Assembly: GCA_023393755.1 (NCBI GenBank)
Contig: JAEXCA010000229.1
Span: 1-18,537, forward strand
DNA: 18,537 nt
Direction: 5' to 3'
Origin: Actinomycetes bacterium
GTDB lineage: Bacteria > Actinomycetota > Actinomycetes > Propionibacteriales > Propionibacteriaceae
The notes beneath the pieces were generated by a model. That model was given only the letters and a program-made list of their open reading frames with translations. It searched no databases and had not been told where the DNA came from. A program made the translations under genes and the position numbers. Shown piece by piece: positions 8,069 to 16,731 of the stretch (the first letter of the stretch is position 1; each line of letters begins with the position of its first letter).

Positions 8069-8074
8069 CGATTC

Positions 8075-9139
8075 ATGGCACGGCTCCTGACAGCGCTCGT
8101 GGCGGCGCTGTTCCTGGCCGCCTGCACCGGGTCTCCGCCGTCCCCACCCACGTCCCGCGTCCCATCGGCGCCCTCCGGCCCATCGGCGACCACCCCCGGG
8201 TGCACCCCCGATTCCGCTGCCGAGTCGGCCGAACCGCTACGGCTGACCGTGATGACCTACAACGTGCTCGGCGGTCCGCCGCCGCCGGAGTGGTTTCCGC
8301 AGATCGACCCCGCCGAGCTGGACCCGCTGACCCGGGAGCCGGCCACCGTCGCCCTGATCGAACACGTCGACGCCGATGTGATCGGACTGCAGGAGTACCG
8401 CCCCGAAGGCGAGTCCGGTGCCCGGATGAGAACCGACCTCGGCCAGTACACCTGGGTGGCGCCGGAAGCCGCCGCCGGGCCTGAAGCGATGGCCCTGCCG
8501 ATCCTCTACCGGACCAGCCGGTTCGACTGCCTGGCAGCCGGGCAACAGAAGGTCACCTCGGTGGATGAGCCGAACTCGATGCTGGATCGGTACGTGACCT
8601 GGGCGGAACTCCGCGATCGGGAGAGCGGACGGCGGTTCTTCGTCTTCAACCACCACGCCCATCCCTGGCAGACCGACGAGTTCGCCGCGATCCGCTCGGC
8701 CGCGATCGACCGGCTGATCGAGACCGTCGAAGCCGTGAACCCCGGCCTGGCCGAGCCGTTCGTGATCACCGGCGACTTCAACGCCCGCAACAACGACACC
8801 CGCAAGGTCTACCGCGACCACGTGCGCAAGCTGGGCAGGATCGACATCGTGGACGCCGCAACGGTGGCCGCCAAGGACACCTCGGACGTGCCTCGCGCCG
8901 CCTCGATGAACAAGATGTCGGCCAAGGTCAAGGGCGAGTTCGTCGGCAAGGTGATCCGCCGCAACGGCCAGCACATCGACTACGTGTGGGTGCCGAAGGA
9001 GACCAGGGTACGTAGCTGGGCGACGGTCTCCGGGCCGGCCGTCACGTGGCGCAAGGTCCGCGGCGAAAAGGTGCCGGTCTGGAAGGGAATCGTCCCCTCC
9101 GACCATTCCCCGGTGGTGGCCGACCTCCGCTTCCGCTGA
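8075..9139 (+). CDS. Lipoprotein of the endonuclease/exonuclease/phosphatase superfamily
   Basis: This is a probable exported, lipid-anchored hydrolase of 354 residues. The signal peptide (1-16) is followed by lipobox FLAAC with Cys17, then a Ser/Pro/Thr-rich tether to about residue 45. The rest carries the metal-dependent EEP fold: TYNVLG (N63), LQE (E107), FNHHAHP (about 191-197), GDFNARNN (D234, N236), HIDYVW (D302) and SDHSP (D343, H344). All main catalytic positions are intact. The family includes DNases, sphingomyelinases and inositol phosphatases, so the substrate cannot be named; extracellular nucleic acid or a phosphodiester is plausible. It is divergent from argC with a 61-bp shared control region and converges on the next gene with seven bases between. 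Confidence 0.9.
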   Translation: MARLLTALVAALFLAACTGSPPSPPTSRVPSAPSGPSATTPGCTPDSAAESAEPLRLTVMTYNVLGGPPPPEWFPQIDPAELDPLTREPATVALIEHVDADVIGLQEYRPEGESGARMRTDLGQYTWVAPEAAAGPEAMALPILYRTSRFDCLAAGQQKVTSVDEPNSMLDRYVTWAELRDRESGRRFFVFNHHAHPWQTDEFAAIRSAAIDRLIETVEAVNPGLAEPFVITGDFNARNNDTRKVYRDHVRKLGRIDIVDAATVAAKDTSDVPRAASMNKMSAKVKGEFVGKVIRRNGQHIDYVWVPKETRVRSWATVSGPAVTWRKVRGEKVPVWKGIVPSDHSPVVADLRFR

Positions 9140-9146
9140 CCGGCTC

Positions 9147-9926
9147 TCAGATCAGTTCGACCAGATCCTGCACGCCACCCAGCATCAGGTCCGGACGGAA
9201 CGGATAGGTCTCCACGTCCGCCGCGGTGGTGACCCCGGTGAGCACCAGCACGGTGAGCAGCCCGGCCTCCATCCCGGCGACGATGTCGGTGTCCATCCGG
9301 TCACCGATCATGGCGGTGGTCTCGGAGTGTGCCTCGATCCGGTTCATCGCCGAGCGGAACATCATCGGGTTGGGCTTGCCGACCACGTACGGGTTGCGGT
9401 TGGTGGCGGCGGTGACCATGGCAGCGACCGCGCCGGTGGCCGGCAGGATGCCGTCCTTGCTGGGGCCGGTGGCATCGGGGTTGGTGACGATGAACCGGGC
9501 GCCGTCCGAGATCAGCCGGATCGCGGTGGTGATCGCCTCGAAGGAGTAGTTGCGGGTCTCCCCCAGCACCACGAAGTCGGGATCGACGTCGGTCAGCACG
9601 AACCCTGCCTCGTGCAGCGCCGTGGTGAGCCCCACCTCGCCAATGACGTAGGCGGTCTTGTCACCGGGCTGGTGTTCAAGGAAGGCGGCGGTGGCCATCG
9701 CCGAGGTCCAGATGTTCTCCTCGGGGATGTTCAGCCCGGAGCGGGCCAGCCGCGCCGAGAGGTCGCGCGCGGTGAAGATCGAGTTGTTGGTCAGCACCAG
9801 GAACCGCCTGGAGGTGGTCACCCAGCGGTCGATCAGGTCGGCCGCGCCGGGCAGCGGCTCCTCCTCGTGCACCAGCACGCCGTCCATGTCGGTGAGGAAG
9901 CATTCGATATCGCGCACACTACGCAT
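9147..9926 (-). CDS. nagD: NagD-like HAD IIA phosphatase
   Basis: This cytosolic HAD-superfamily phosphatase of 259 residues follows E. coli NagD over most of its length as I remember that protein. Motif I is DMDGVL with nucleophile D13 and acid/base D15, motif II is LTNNS near 45-49, the lysine motif is VGKPNP, and motif III is IGDRMDTDI. The C2 cap contains TSAMATAAFL, PDFVVLGETR and FIVTNPD, all NagD-like. NagD removes phosphate from nucleoside monophosphates such as UMP and GMP; that specificity is inferred here. It starts at ATG 9926 with no clear Shine-Dalgarno. The gene lies downstream of pheT on the same strand, separated by the tandem palindrome array, so it may have its own promoter. 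Confidence 0.88.
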   Translation of the reverse strand: MRSVRDIECFLTDMDGVLVHEEEPLPGAADLIDRWVTTSRRFLVLTNNSIFTARDLSARLARSGLNIPEENIWTSAMATAAFLEHQPGDKTAYVIGEVGLTTALHEAGFVLTDVDPDFVVLGETRNYSFEAITTAIRLISDGARFIVTNPDATGPSKDGILPATGAVAAMVTAATNRNPYVVGKPNPMMFRSAMNRIEAHSETTAMIGDRMDTDIVAGMEAGLLTVLVLTGVTTAADVETYPFRPDLMLGGVQDLVELI

Positions 9927-9976
9927 GCGTCCAGTGTCCCATCATTGGCTGATCGGTTGAACAACGCTGGACCGGT

Positions 9977-10182
9977 GGACCGGGGGACGGTTCCCTGGTC
10001 CACATCGAGCCGGGGAACCGTCCCCTGGTCCACACCGGACCGGAGAACCGTCCCCTGGTCCACACCGGACCGGGGAACCGTCCCCTGGTCCACACCGGAC
10101 CGGAGAACCGTCCCCTGGTCCACACCGGACCGGAGAACCGTCCCCTGGGCCACACCGGACCGGAGAACCGTCCCCTGGTCCA
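9977..10182. repeat. 30-bp tandem array of imperfect palindromes after pheT
   Basis: About 6.9 copies of a 30-bp unit run head to tail with an exact 30-base period. The anchor CCGTCCCCTGGTCC recurs at 10018, 10048, 10078, 10108, 10138 (one change) and 10168. Between anchors the units differ at few positions, mainly A/G in CGG(A/G)GAACCG, with one block (9991-10020) diverged. Each unit holds a 25-base imperfect palindrome with GGACC/GGTCC outer arms, an inner GGGGA/TCCCC-type stem and a three-base loop. The first unit (9977-10001) carries the core in the opposite orientation. The array begins seven bases after the pheT stop and ends 50 bp before nagD. There are no spacers, so it is not CRISPR. 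Function unknown; RNA hairpins ending pheT messages are possible. Confidence 0.95.
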
Positions 10183-10188
10183 GGGTGC

Positions 10189-12731
10189 TCAGAAGGCGCG
10201 GAGTTCGGCCCCGGTCGCGGCCTTTGCCTGGGCCACGGCTGCCTCTCGGGCAGCGGCGGTCTCGGCATCGGTCAGGGTGCGGTCGGGGGCGCGGAAGCGG
10301 AGGGCGAAGGCCAGCGACTTGTGGCCGGCGGGCACCTGGCTACCGGTGTAGCTGTCGAACAGCGCGACCGACTCCAGCAGGTCGCCGGCGCCTTCGGTCA
10401 GGGCCGCCTTGACCTGGGCCACCGGGACGTCGGTGGCCACCACCAGCGCCACGTCCTCCTTCGCCACCGGGTGGGAGGAGATGGACGCGATGGTGCCGCG
10501 CTGCGGCGCCAGCCGGATCAGGGCATCGAGGTCGAGTTCCACCGCGGCGGTCCGGGCCGGCAGGCCGAAGTCGCGGCAGACGGTCGGGTGCAGCTCACCG
10601 GCGTGGCCGACGATCTCCTGCCCGACCGACAGCGCGGCGCAGCGACCGGGATGCCAGGGCGCCCGTTCAACGGACAACCGGCTCAGCGTCGCACCGACCG
10701 CGCCGGCCACCCTGTCCGCCAGCGCGAAGGCCTGTTCCCAGCCGGCCGGGATCCCGCTGCCCTGCCAGCCCGGACGCCGCCACCAGCCGGTCAGCACCGC
10801 ACCGAAGTGGCGCGGCTGGATCGGCAGCGCAGCCTCGATCGCGGCCAGCTCGGCGTCGCTGGGACGCTGGCTGACCGCCGGGATCGGCGCCACGGCCGAC
10901 GGCTGGGCGAAGAACACCCGGCCGACCTCGAACAGCGCCAGATCGTCATTGCCGCGCGACGTGTTGCGCGCCACCGCGGCGAACAGGCCGGGCAGCACCG
11001 TGGTGCGCATGCAGGGCTGGGTCTCGGCCAGCGGATTGTGCAGCCGGACCAGCCGACGGCGCCGGTCGTCCTCCGCGATCCCCATCCGGTCCAGTTCCTC
11101 GACCGCGCCGAACGGGAAGCTGAGCACCTCGACGAACCCGGCGTCCACCGCGGCGGCGTTGATCGCCCGGCGGGCCTTCTGCTCGGCGGTGTAGCCACGC
11201 CCGACCGGCGCCTGCGGCACCGGCGAGGGCAGGGTGTCGAAGCCGAGCTTGCGGCCGACCTCCTCGACGTAGTCGTAGGGGTCGCGCAGATCCGGACGCC
11301 AGGTGGGCGGCAGCAGACTGAGGCCAACGACCCTTCGAGACTCCGAACTCTGCTCGGACCCCAGGGATCGTTCCTCGACCTCGACGGTCACCCCCGAGGC
11401 GCGCAGGATCTCCACCACCCGCTCGGCGCTCACCGGGGTCCCGAGAATGCGCTCGGGCAGGTCGGCGGCAATGACCTGGGACGGCATGGTGGGCAGCGAA
11501 CCGGCCACGGTCTCGTCCGGCGACAGCGTGCCACCGGCCAGCTCGACCAGCAGCCGGGCCGCGCGGTGGGCGGCGGAGTACGCGGCATTGGGGTCGACCC
11601 CGCGATGGAACCGCTTGGACGCCTCGGACGGCAGGTTGTGCCGCCGCAGCGTCCAGCCGATGCTGGAGGAGTCGAAGTGCGCGGCCTCGAGCACGATGTC
11701 GGTGGTGGCGTCGTCGATCTCGGTGGTCGCGCCGCCCATCACGCCGGCGATCCCGATCGGGCCGGAGTCGTCCACGATCAGCAGGTCGTCGCCGTGCAGG
11801 GTGCGGGTGACGTCGTCCAGGGTGACGATCTGCTCCCCGGCGGCCGCCTTGCGCACCCGGATCGGCCCGGCGAGCTTGCCGGCGTCGTAGGCGTGCAGCG
11901 GCTGGCCGGTCTCCAGCATCACGTAGTTGGTGATGTCGACCGCCAGCGAGATCGAGCGCATGCCGGCCATGGTGAGCCGCCGGGCCATCCAGCGCGGGGT
12001 CGGCCGGCCGGGGTCGATCCCGGTGACGGTCAGCGCCACGAACAGCGGGCAGGCCGCGTCCTCCAGCACCACCGGATGGCCGTCCGCCCGGCCGGCCGGA
12101 GTCTGCCGGTCGATCACGTCCGTGAACGCCAGGCCGAGGTTCTGGGCGGACTCGCGGGCCAGCCCGCGGATCGACAGGCAGTAGCCGATGTCCGGCGAGA
12201 CGTCGATGTCGAGGATGTCGTCGCGCAGCAGCAGCACCCCGGACGGGTCGTCCCCCGGCGCCAGGCCGGCGTCCGGCGGCAGCACGATGATGCCGTCGTG
12301 GTCGTGGCCGATGCCCAACTCCAGCTCGGAGCAGATCATCCCGTCGGAGAGGTGGCCGTAGGTCTTGCGGGCGCTGATGGCGAAACCGCCGGCCAGCACA
12401 GCGCCCGGAAGCGAGACCACCACCAGGTCGCCGGCCGCGAAGTTGTGCGCCCCGCAGACCACCGAGCGGCAACCCTGCGGGAAGTCGTCGTGCGGCTCGT
12501 TGTGTTCCCCTCCGACATCGACCTGGACCCAGCGGATCACCTTGCCGTTCTTCTGCGGCTCGTCCACGGTGGCCAGGACGCGTCCGACCACCACCGGACC
12601 GCTGATCTCGGCACCGGCGACGTCGACGGTCTCGACCTCCAGCCCGGCGCGGATCAGCACCTCGGCCAGTTCCCGGCCGGTGATGCCCTCCGGCAGCGCG
12701 GCCCACTCCCGCAGCCAGCCCAGTGGTGCCC

Positions 12732-12735
<4 letters not shown>
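10189..12735 (-). CDS. pheT: Phenylalanine-tRNA ligase beta subunit
   Basis: PheT is the beta chain of the alpha2-beta2 enzyme that charges tRNA-Phe, and it holds the editing site. The 848 residues are of normal length. An EMAP/Myf-like tRNA-binding domain spans about 40-160 (KTYGHLSDGMICSELELG), B3/B4 editing about 215-395 (AVDITNYVMLETGQPLHAYD), B5 about 405-490 (LLPPTWRPDL), the catalytic-like core follows, and an FDX-ACB domain closes the protein (about 755-848). ATG 12735 overlaps the pheS stop as ATGA, so the subunits are coupled. Residues about 456-470 are an unconserved insert encoded by a REP-like palindrome. The stop is followed within seven bases by the tandem palindrome array. Confidence 0.97.
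11326..11372. repeat. REP-like palindrome embedded in the pheT coding sequence
   Basis: The segment is an imperfect palindrome: outer arms AACGACCC and GGGATCGTT (one-base indel) surround inner arms TCCGA and TCGGA. Its CCTTCGAGACTCC...CAGGG pattern resembles dispersed actinobacterial palindromes and partly resembles the element at 3151-3200. It encodes about residues 456-470 of PheT, a Ser/Arg/Glu-rich stretch just before the conserved LLPPTWRPDL of B5, where the family usually has a short turn. It keeps the reading frame. Origin by insertion is inferred. Confidence 0.6.
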
Positions 12736-13805
<1,070 letters not shown>

Positions 13806-13815
13806 GGTCTTCCTT

Positions 13816-14682
13816 TCAGTTGGACGCCCGCTGCGCGCTCGCGCTGGCGTACAGGCAGACCGCCGCGGCGGTCGCGAGGTTGAGGCTTTCGGCGTGCCCG
13901 TAGATCGGCACCGCGACCGTCCGGTCGGCCAGCGCCAGGTGCTCCACCGGCAGCCCCCAGGACTCGTTGCCCATCACCCAGGCGGTCGGCTGCGCGAGGT
14001 CGTCGTCCAGATCGGTCAGGTCGGTGCCCGAAGCCCCGTCGGTGGCGAAGATCTGCATCCCGGCCTCCCGGCAGGAGGCGATCGCCTCGGCCAGGTCGAC
14101 GCCCACCACGATCGGCAGGTGGAACAGGCTGCCCACCGAGGCCCGGACTGTCTTGGGGTTGTACACCTCGACCGAGTCCGAGCTGAGGATCACCGCGTCG
14201 GCGCCGAACGCGTCGGCGCAGCGGATCACCGTCCCGGCGTTGCCCGGATCCCGCACCTGGGCGCAGATCACCACCAACGAGACGTCCTTGCGACGGTGCT
14301 TCTTCTTGGGCTGCCTGTCCGGCTTCGGGGGCTTCTTGTACAGCACGGTGTGCAGCGGGACGTCGATCGTCCGAGCCACCGCCACCACGCCCTGCGGGGT
14401 GACCGTGTCGGTGATCGTCGCCAGGTTCTGCTCGCTGACCGCGTAGTAGTCCACCCCGGCCGCCTTGGCGGCGTCCAGCAGGTCGGTGTTGGCGATCACC
14501 GCGTCCCAGCGGAAGTAGACCTCCTCGACCACCCCGGGCACGGCCAACGCCTCCCGGACGGCCTGGCGTCCCTCCACCAGGAACCTGCCGGTCTCCTTGC
14601 GGGTGGCCCGGCGTTGCAGCGCGCGGGCAGCGCGCAGTGTCGCCTGACTGGGTTCGGGCAACTCGATGGGCGCGGCGGTCAT
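13816..14682 (-). CDS. TrmH/SpoU family RNA 2'-O-methyltransferase
   Basis: This SPOUT-class enzyme of 288 residues probably methylates a ribose 2'-OH in rRNA or tRNA using SAM. A substrate-binding L30e-like domain (about 10-105) precedes a Lys/Arg-rich linker (116-132) and the knotted catalytic domain. That domain holds motif 1, RDPGNAGTVIR (144-154), motif 2, VMGNESWGLP (236-245), and motif 3, VPIYGHAESLNLATAAAV (258-275). I start at ATG 14682, which follows a strong AGGAGGT; the TTG seven codons upstream would place that Shine-Dalgarno inside the gene. It lies between rplT and pheS, its usual place in actinobacteria. The RNA target cannot be read from the sequence; a 23S rRNA site is one option. 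Confidence 0.92.
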   Translation of the reverse strand: MTAAPIELPEPSQATLRAARALQRRATRKETGRFLVEGRQAVREALAVPGVVEEVYFRWDAVIANTDLLDAAKAAGVDYYAVSEQNLATITDTVTPQGVVAVARTIDVPLHTVLYKKPPKPDRQPKKKHRRKDVSLVVICAQVRDPGNAGTVIRCADAFGADAVILSSDSVEVYNPKTVRASVGSLFHLPIVVGVDLAEAIASCREAGMQIFATDGASGTDLTDLDDDLAQPTAWVMGNESWGLPVEHLALADRTVAVPIYGHAESLNLATAAAVCLYASASAQRASN

Positions 14683-14709
14683 CGGCGCACACCTCCTGGG
14701 CAATTGGTA

Positions 14710-14739
14710 CCAGCGCGGCCCGGATCCGGACCGCGCTGG
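14710..14739. terminator. 30-bp near-perfect palindrome after rplT, possible terminator
   Basis: Perfect nine-base arms CCAGCGCGG and CCGCGCTGG surround a CCGG-AT-CCGG core, giving a long GC hairpin in the rplT-trmH gap, 16 bases after the rplT stop. On the minus strand no T-run follows, so it may be an actinobacterial-type weak terminator or an RNA processing or stability element rather than a full stop. The trmH ribosome site begins only 13 bases beyond it. Confidence 0.55.
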
Positions 14740-14755
14740 AGAAGTGGTAAGCGGC

Positions 14756-15121
14756 TCAGGCTTCCTGGGCCTGGTTGGCTTTGGCGATCTCGGCCAGCGC
14801 GGCGAACGCGGTGGGGTCGGTGACGGCCAGCTCGGCCATGATCTTGCGATCCACCTCGACCCCGGCGTTCTTCAGGCCGTTGATAAATCGGTTGTAGGTG
14901 ATGCCGTTCTCGCGGGCGGCGGCGTTGATCCGCTGGATCCACAGCGAACGGAAGTCACCCTTGCGGGCGCGACGATCCCGGTAGGCGTAGGTGTAGCTGT
15001 GGAGCAACTGCTCCTTGGCCTTGCGGTAGAGCCGCGAGCGCTGGCCGCGGTAGCCGGACGCCTGCTCCAGAACCTCACGACGCTTCTTCTGCGCGTTGAC
15101 CGCGCGCTTCACTCGTGCCAT
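14756..15121 (-). CDS. rplT: 50S ribosomal protein L20
   Basis: L20 is a primary 23S rRNA-binding protein needed early in large-subunit assembly. The 121-residue, highly basic product starts MARVKRAVNAQKKRREVLEQ and has SGYRGQRSRLYRKAKEQ, the DFRSLWIQRINAAAR block and the C-terminal globular part ending in an acidic tail. All are typical of the family in order and length. AAGGAG lies just upstream of the ATG. It is the third gene of infC-rpmI-rplT, 28 bp after rpmI. In several bacteria L20 or IF3 feeds back on this operon; the sequence here does not show an obvious L20 site. Confidence 0.98.
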   Translation of the reverse strand: MARVKRAVNAQKKRREVLEQASGYRGQRSRLYRKAKEQLLHSYTYAYRDRRARKGDFRSLWIQRINAAARENGITYNRFINGLKNAGVEVDRKIMAELAVTDPTAFAALAEIAKANQAQEA

Positions 15122-15149
15122 CTCTTACTCCTTGAAGAATCGTTCGGGG

Positions 15150-15353
15150 TTACTTGGTGTAGCCGGCGAGGAGACGCTTTGCCTTCTTCGCATCGCCCTT
15201 GGCCACCACGGCATCGCCGTCCAGGCGCCGGGTGCGGGTGGTCGGCTTGTGCTCGTTGAGGTGCATCTTGCCGGCCTTGCGGTGCATCACCTTGCCGGAG
15301 CCGGTCACGCGGAAGCGCTTCTTGGCACCGGAATGGGTCTTCATCTTGGGCAT
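15150..15353 (-). CDS. rpmI: 50S ribosomal protein L35
   Basis: L35 is a small basic protein of the large subunit. The 67 residues begin MPKMKTHSGAKKRFRVTGSG, and a KVMHRKAGKMHLNEHK segment follows, as expected for bacterial L35, with RRLDG in the second half. It sits between infC (21 bp upstream) and rplT (28 bp downstream) in the conserved order. A purine-rich AGGAAGAAAGAG precedes the ATG. No oddities are seen. Confidence 0.98.
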   Translation of the reverse strand: MPKMKTHSGAKKRFRVTGSGKVMHRKAGKMHLNEHKPTTRTRRLDGDAVVAKGDAKKAKRLLAGYTK

Positions 15354-15374
15354 GGTGTCTCTTTCTTCCTAGTA

Positions 15375-16064
15375 CTACAGCTCGACGTCGGGGTCCATGT
15401 TGTCGGCGGGACCCCGCTTCTTCCTCGGCGTCGCGGTGGCGGCGTGCGCGGCCCGCAACTCGGCCTGTTCGGTGCGCTCCGCCTCGGCATCGGCGGCGCG
15501 GGAGGCGGCCCGGGCGGCCTTGGCGGCCTCCACCTCGACCTTGGCCTCGGTCTTCTTCCGGGTCGGCGAGAGCACCATCAGCATGTTGCGCCCGTCCTGC
15601 TTGGGCGCGGACTCGATGAAACCGTCCTCGGCCACATCGTCCGCCAGCTTCTTCAGCAGGTTGAACCCCAGTTCGGGACGGCTCTGCTCCCGTCCGCGGA
15701 ACATGATGGTGATCTTCACCTTGTCGCCGGCCTTCAGGAACCGCACCACGTGACCCTTCTTGGTCTCGTAGTCGTGGCTGTCGATCTTGGGTCGCAGCTT
15801 CATTTCCTTGATGACCGTGTTGGTCTGGTTGCGGCGCGACTCGCGCGCCTTCTGGGCCGCCTCGTACTTGAACTTGCCGTAGTCCATGAGCTTGGCGACC
15901 GGGGGACGCGCCATCGGCGCCACCTCGACCAGGTCGAGATCGGCCTCCCGGGCCAGGCGCAGGGCGTCCTCGATCCGCACGATGCCAACCTGCTCGCCGG
16001 CAGGGCCGACCAGGCGCACCTCGGGTACATGGATGCGTTCGTTGATCCGCGGTTCAGTGCTGAT
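15375..16064 (-). CDS. infC: Translation initiation factor IF-3 (ATC start)
   Basis: IF-3 binds the 30S subunit, prevents premature 50S joining and checks start-codon pairing. The 229-residue product has an N-domain (about 1-75) with INERIHVPEVRLVG and MDYGKFKYEAAQKARESR, and a C-domain (about 85-168) with KKGHVVRFLKAGDKVKITIMFRGRE and APKQDGRNM. A charged Ala/Glu/Lys tail of about 60 residues follows, as in other actinobacteria. The start is the rare codon ATC at 16064, preceded by GGAGG four bases upstream and aligned with the family N-terminus. IF-3 rejects non-canonical starts, so this is the known autoregulatory design. The in-frame extension to 16184 is leader, not protein. Confidence 0.95.
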   Translation of the reverse strand: MSTEPRINERIHVPEVRLVGPAGEQVGIVRIEDALRLAREADLDLVEVAPMARPPVAKLMDYGKFKYEAAQKARESRRNQTNTVIKEMKLRPKIDSHDYETKKGHVVRFLKAGDKVKITIMFRGREQSRPELGFNLLKKLADDVAEDGFIESAPKQDGRNMLMVLSPTRKKTEAKVEVEAAKAARAASRAADAEAERTEQAELRAAHAATATPRKKRGPADNMDPDVEL

Positions 16065-16245
16065 GAGTCCTCCAAAGGATTCGGTTCGGTGACGGCAAAG
16101 CAGAAGGGCCCCCGCGCACGCGGAGACCCTGACGTGGGCAACCCGAACCGGGCTGCCTAACCGACCCGGCACCCCTGCGGGCACCTGGGTGGGAGTTCAG
16201 GACTCCACTTCGCTGGGCCAGCCTGCGCTGACCGACCCGCCCATG
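16065..16245 (-). promoter_or_regulatory. Structured leader of the infC-rpmI-rplT operon
   Basis: The 181 bases upstream of infC hold no gene. A TAGCAT element at 16248-16243 is -10-like and overlaps the stop codon of the upstream gene; no -35 is clear. The leader RNA contains several GC hairpins: one built on CCCG-GTT-CGGG, and a strong one at 16129-16106 with arms of about ten pairs. A moderately U-rich tail, TTCTGCTTTGCC, follows. This looks like an attenuator placed 42 bases before the ATC start. Evidence is visual only; no alignment was possible. Confidence 0.45.
16106..16129 (-). terminator. Terminator-like hairpin in the infC leader (possible attenuator)
   Basis: On the minus strand GGGTCTCCGCG pairs with CGCGGGGGCCC, using two G-U pairs, around a tiny loop. 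The arms total about ten pairs, and TTCTGCTTTGCC follows at once. The stem plus a partly U-rich tail, between promoter and start codon, fits an intrinsic terminator used for attenuation. The U-tract is interrupted, so termination strength is uncertain. Confidence 0.45.
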
Positions 16246-16731
16246 CTAGCAGGAGGCCCCCTGGCCAGGCACATCGGCACGGTACAGCCAGCCGAAGCCG
16301 CCGCCGGGTAGGGCGACCAGCCGTCGCCCCCGGGCCAGCTCGGCGATCAGCTCGGCCTCGATCACCAGCCGGGCGGGGCCGGCCAGATCGATCACCAGCG
16401 CCTGTGCGCCGGTCTCGACCGCGGTGGCGGCGAGTTCGTCCAGGGTGCAGGGGACGGGCCGCGCGGCAGGGTTCCAGGCCAGCAGGGCGTCCAGGCCGGT
16501 GAAGCCCAGCAGGCCGCTGCGTCCGTCCGGGTCGGAGACTCCGACGGCGGCGAGGTCGCCGTCGGGGTCGGGGGCGATCGGCAGCAGCAGCCGGGCGACG
16601 CAGAGCGCCGCCACGGCGCCGAGGTACCCGGCCGGCTCGTCGGCCGCCCCGGCCAGCGCGGCCCTGACCACCGGGTCGGGATCGCCGTGGTCGCCGGCGA
16701 AGGCCTGGTTGGGGCTGCCGAGCTGCCTCAT
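16246..16731 (-). CDS. SseB-like domain protein
   Basis: This 161-residue protein resembles the actinobacterial SseB N-domain family. The recognisable parts are PVPCTLDELAATAVETGAQALVIDLAGP near 92-119 and a closing RRLVALPGGGFGWLYRADV. The N-terminal third, with MRQLGSPNQAFAGDHGDPD, is the usual beginning in these proteins. No signal peptide or membrane segment is seen, so it is probably cytosolic. The biochemical role is unknown; despite the family name there is no reason to link it to virulence. Its ATG overlaps the stop of the PH-domain gene (ATGA). The gene commonly precedes infC in actinobacteria, as here. Its stop codon overlaps the candidate infC -10. Confidence 0.75.
   Translation of the reverse strand: MRQLGSPNQAFAGDHGDPDPVVRAALAGAADEPAGYLGAVAALCVARLLLPIAPDPDGDLAAVGVSDPDGRSGLLGFTGLDALLAWNPAARPVPCTLDELAATAVETGAQALVIDLAGPARLVIEAELIAELARGRRLVALPGGGFGWLYRADVPGQGASC

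Noticed and set aside
9977..10182. CRISPR array
   Set aside because: Units abut with no unique spacers and there are no cas genes nearby.
9919..10268. Minus-strand frames over the 30-bp array giving 10-residue repeat proteins
   Set aside because: A 30-base period is a multiple of three, so open frames arise automatically in several phases. None has a ribosome site or recognisable domain, and they run into pheT or nagD.
16065..16184. N-terminal extension of IF-3 or a leader peptide
   Set aside because: The extension is not IF-3-like and covers the leader hairpin. A separate leader peptide has no visible ribosome site, so I left it out.
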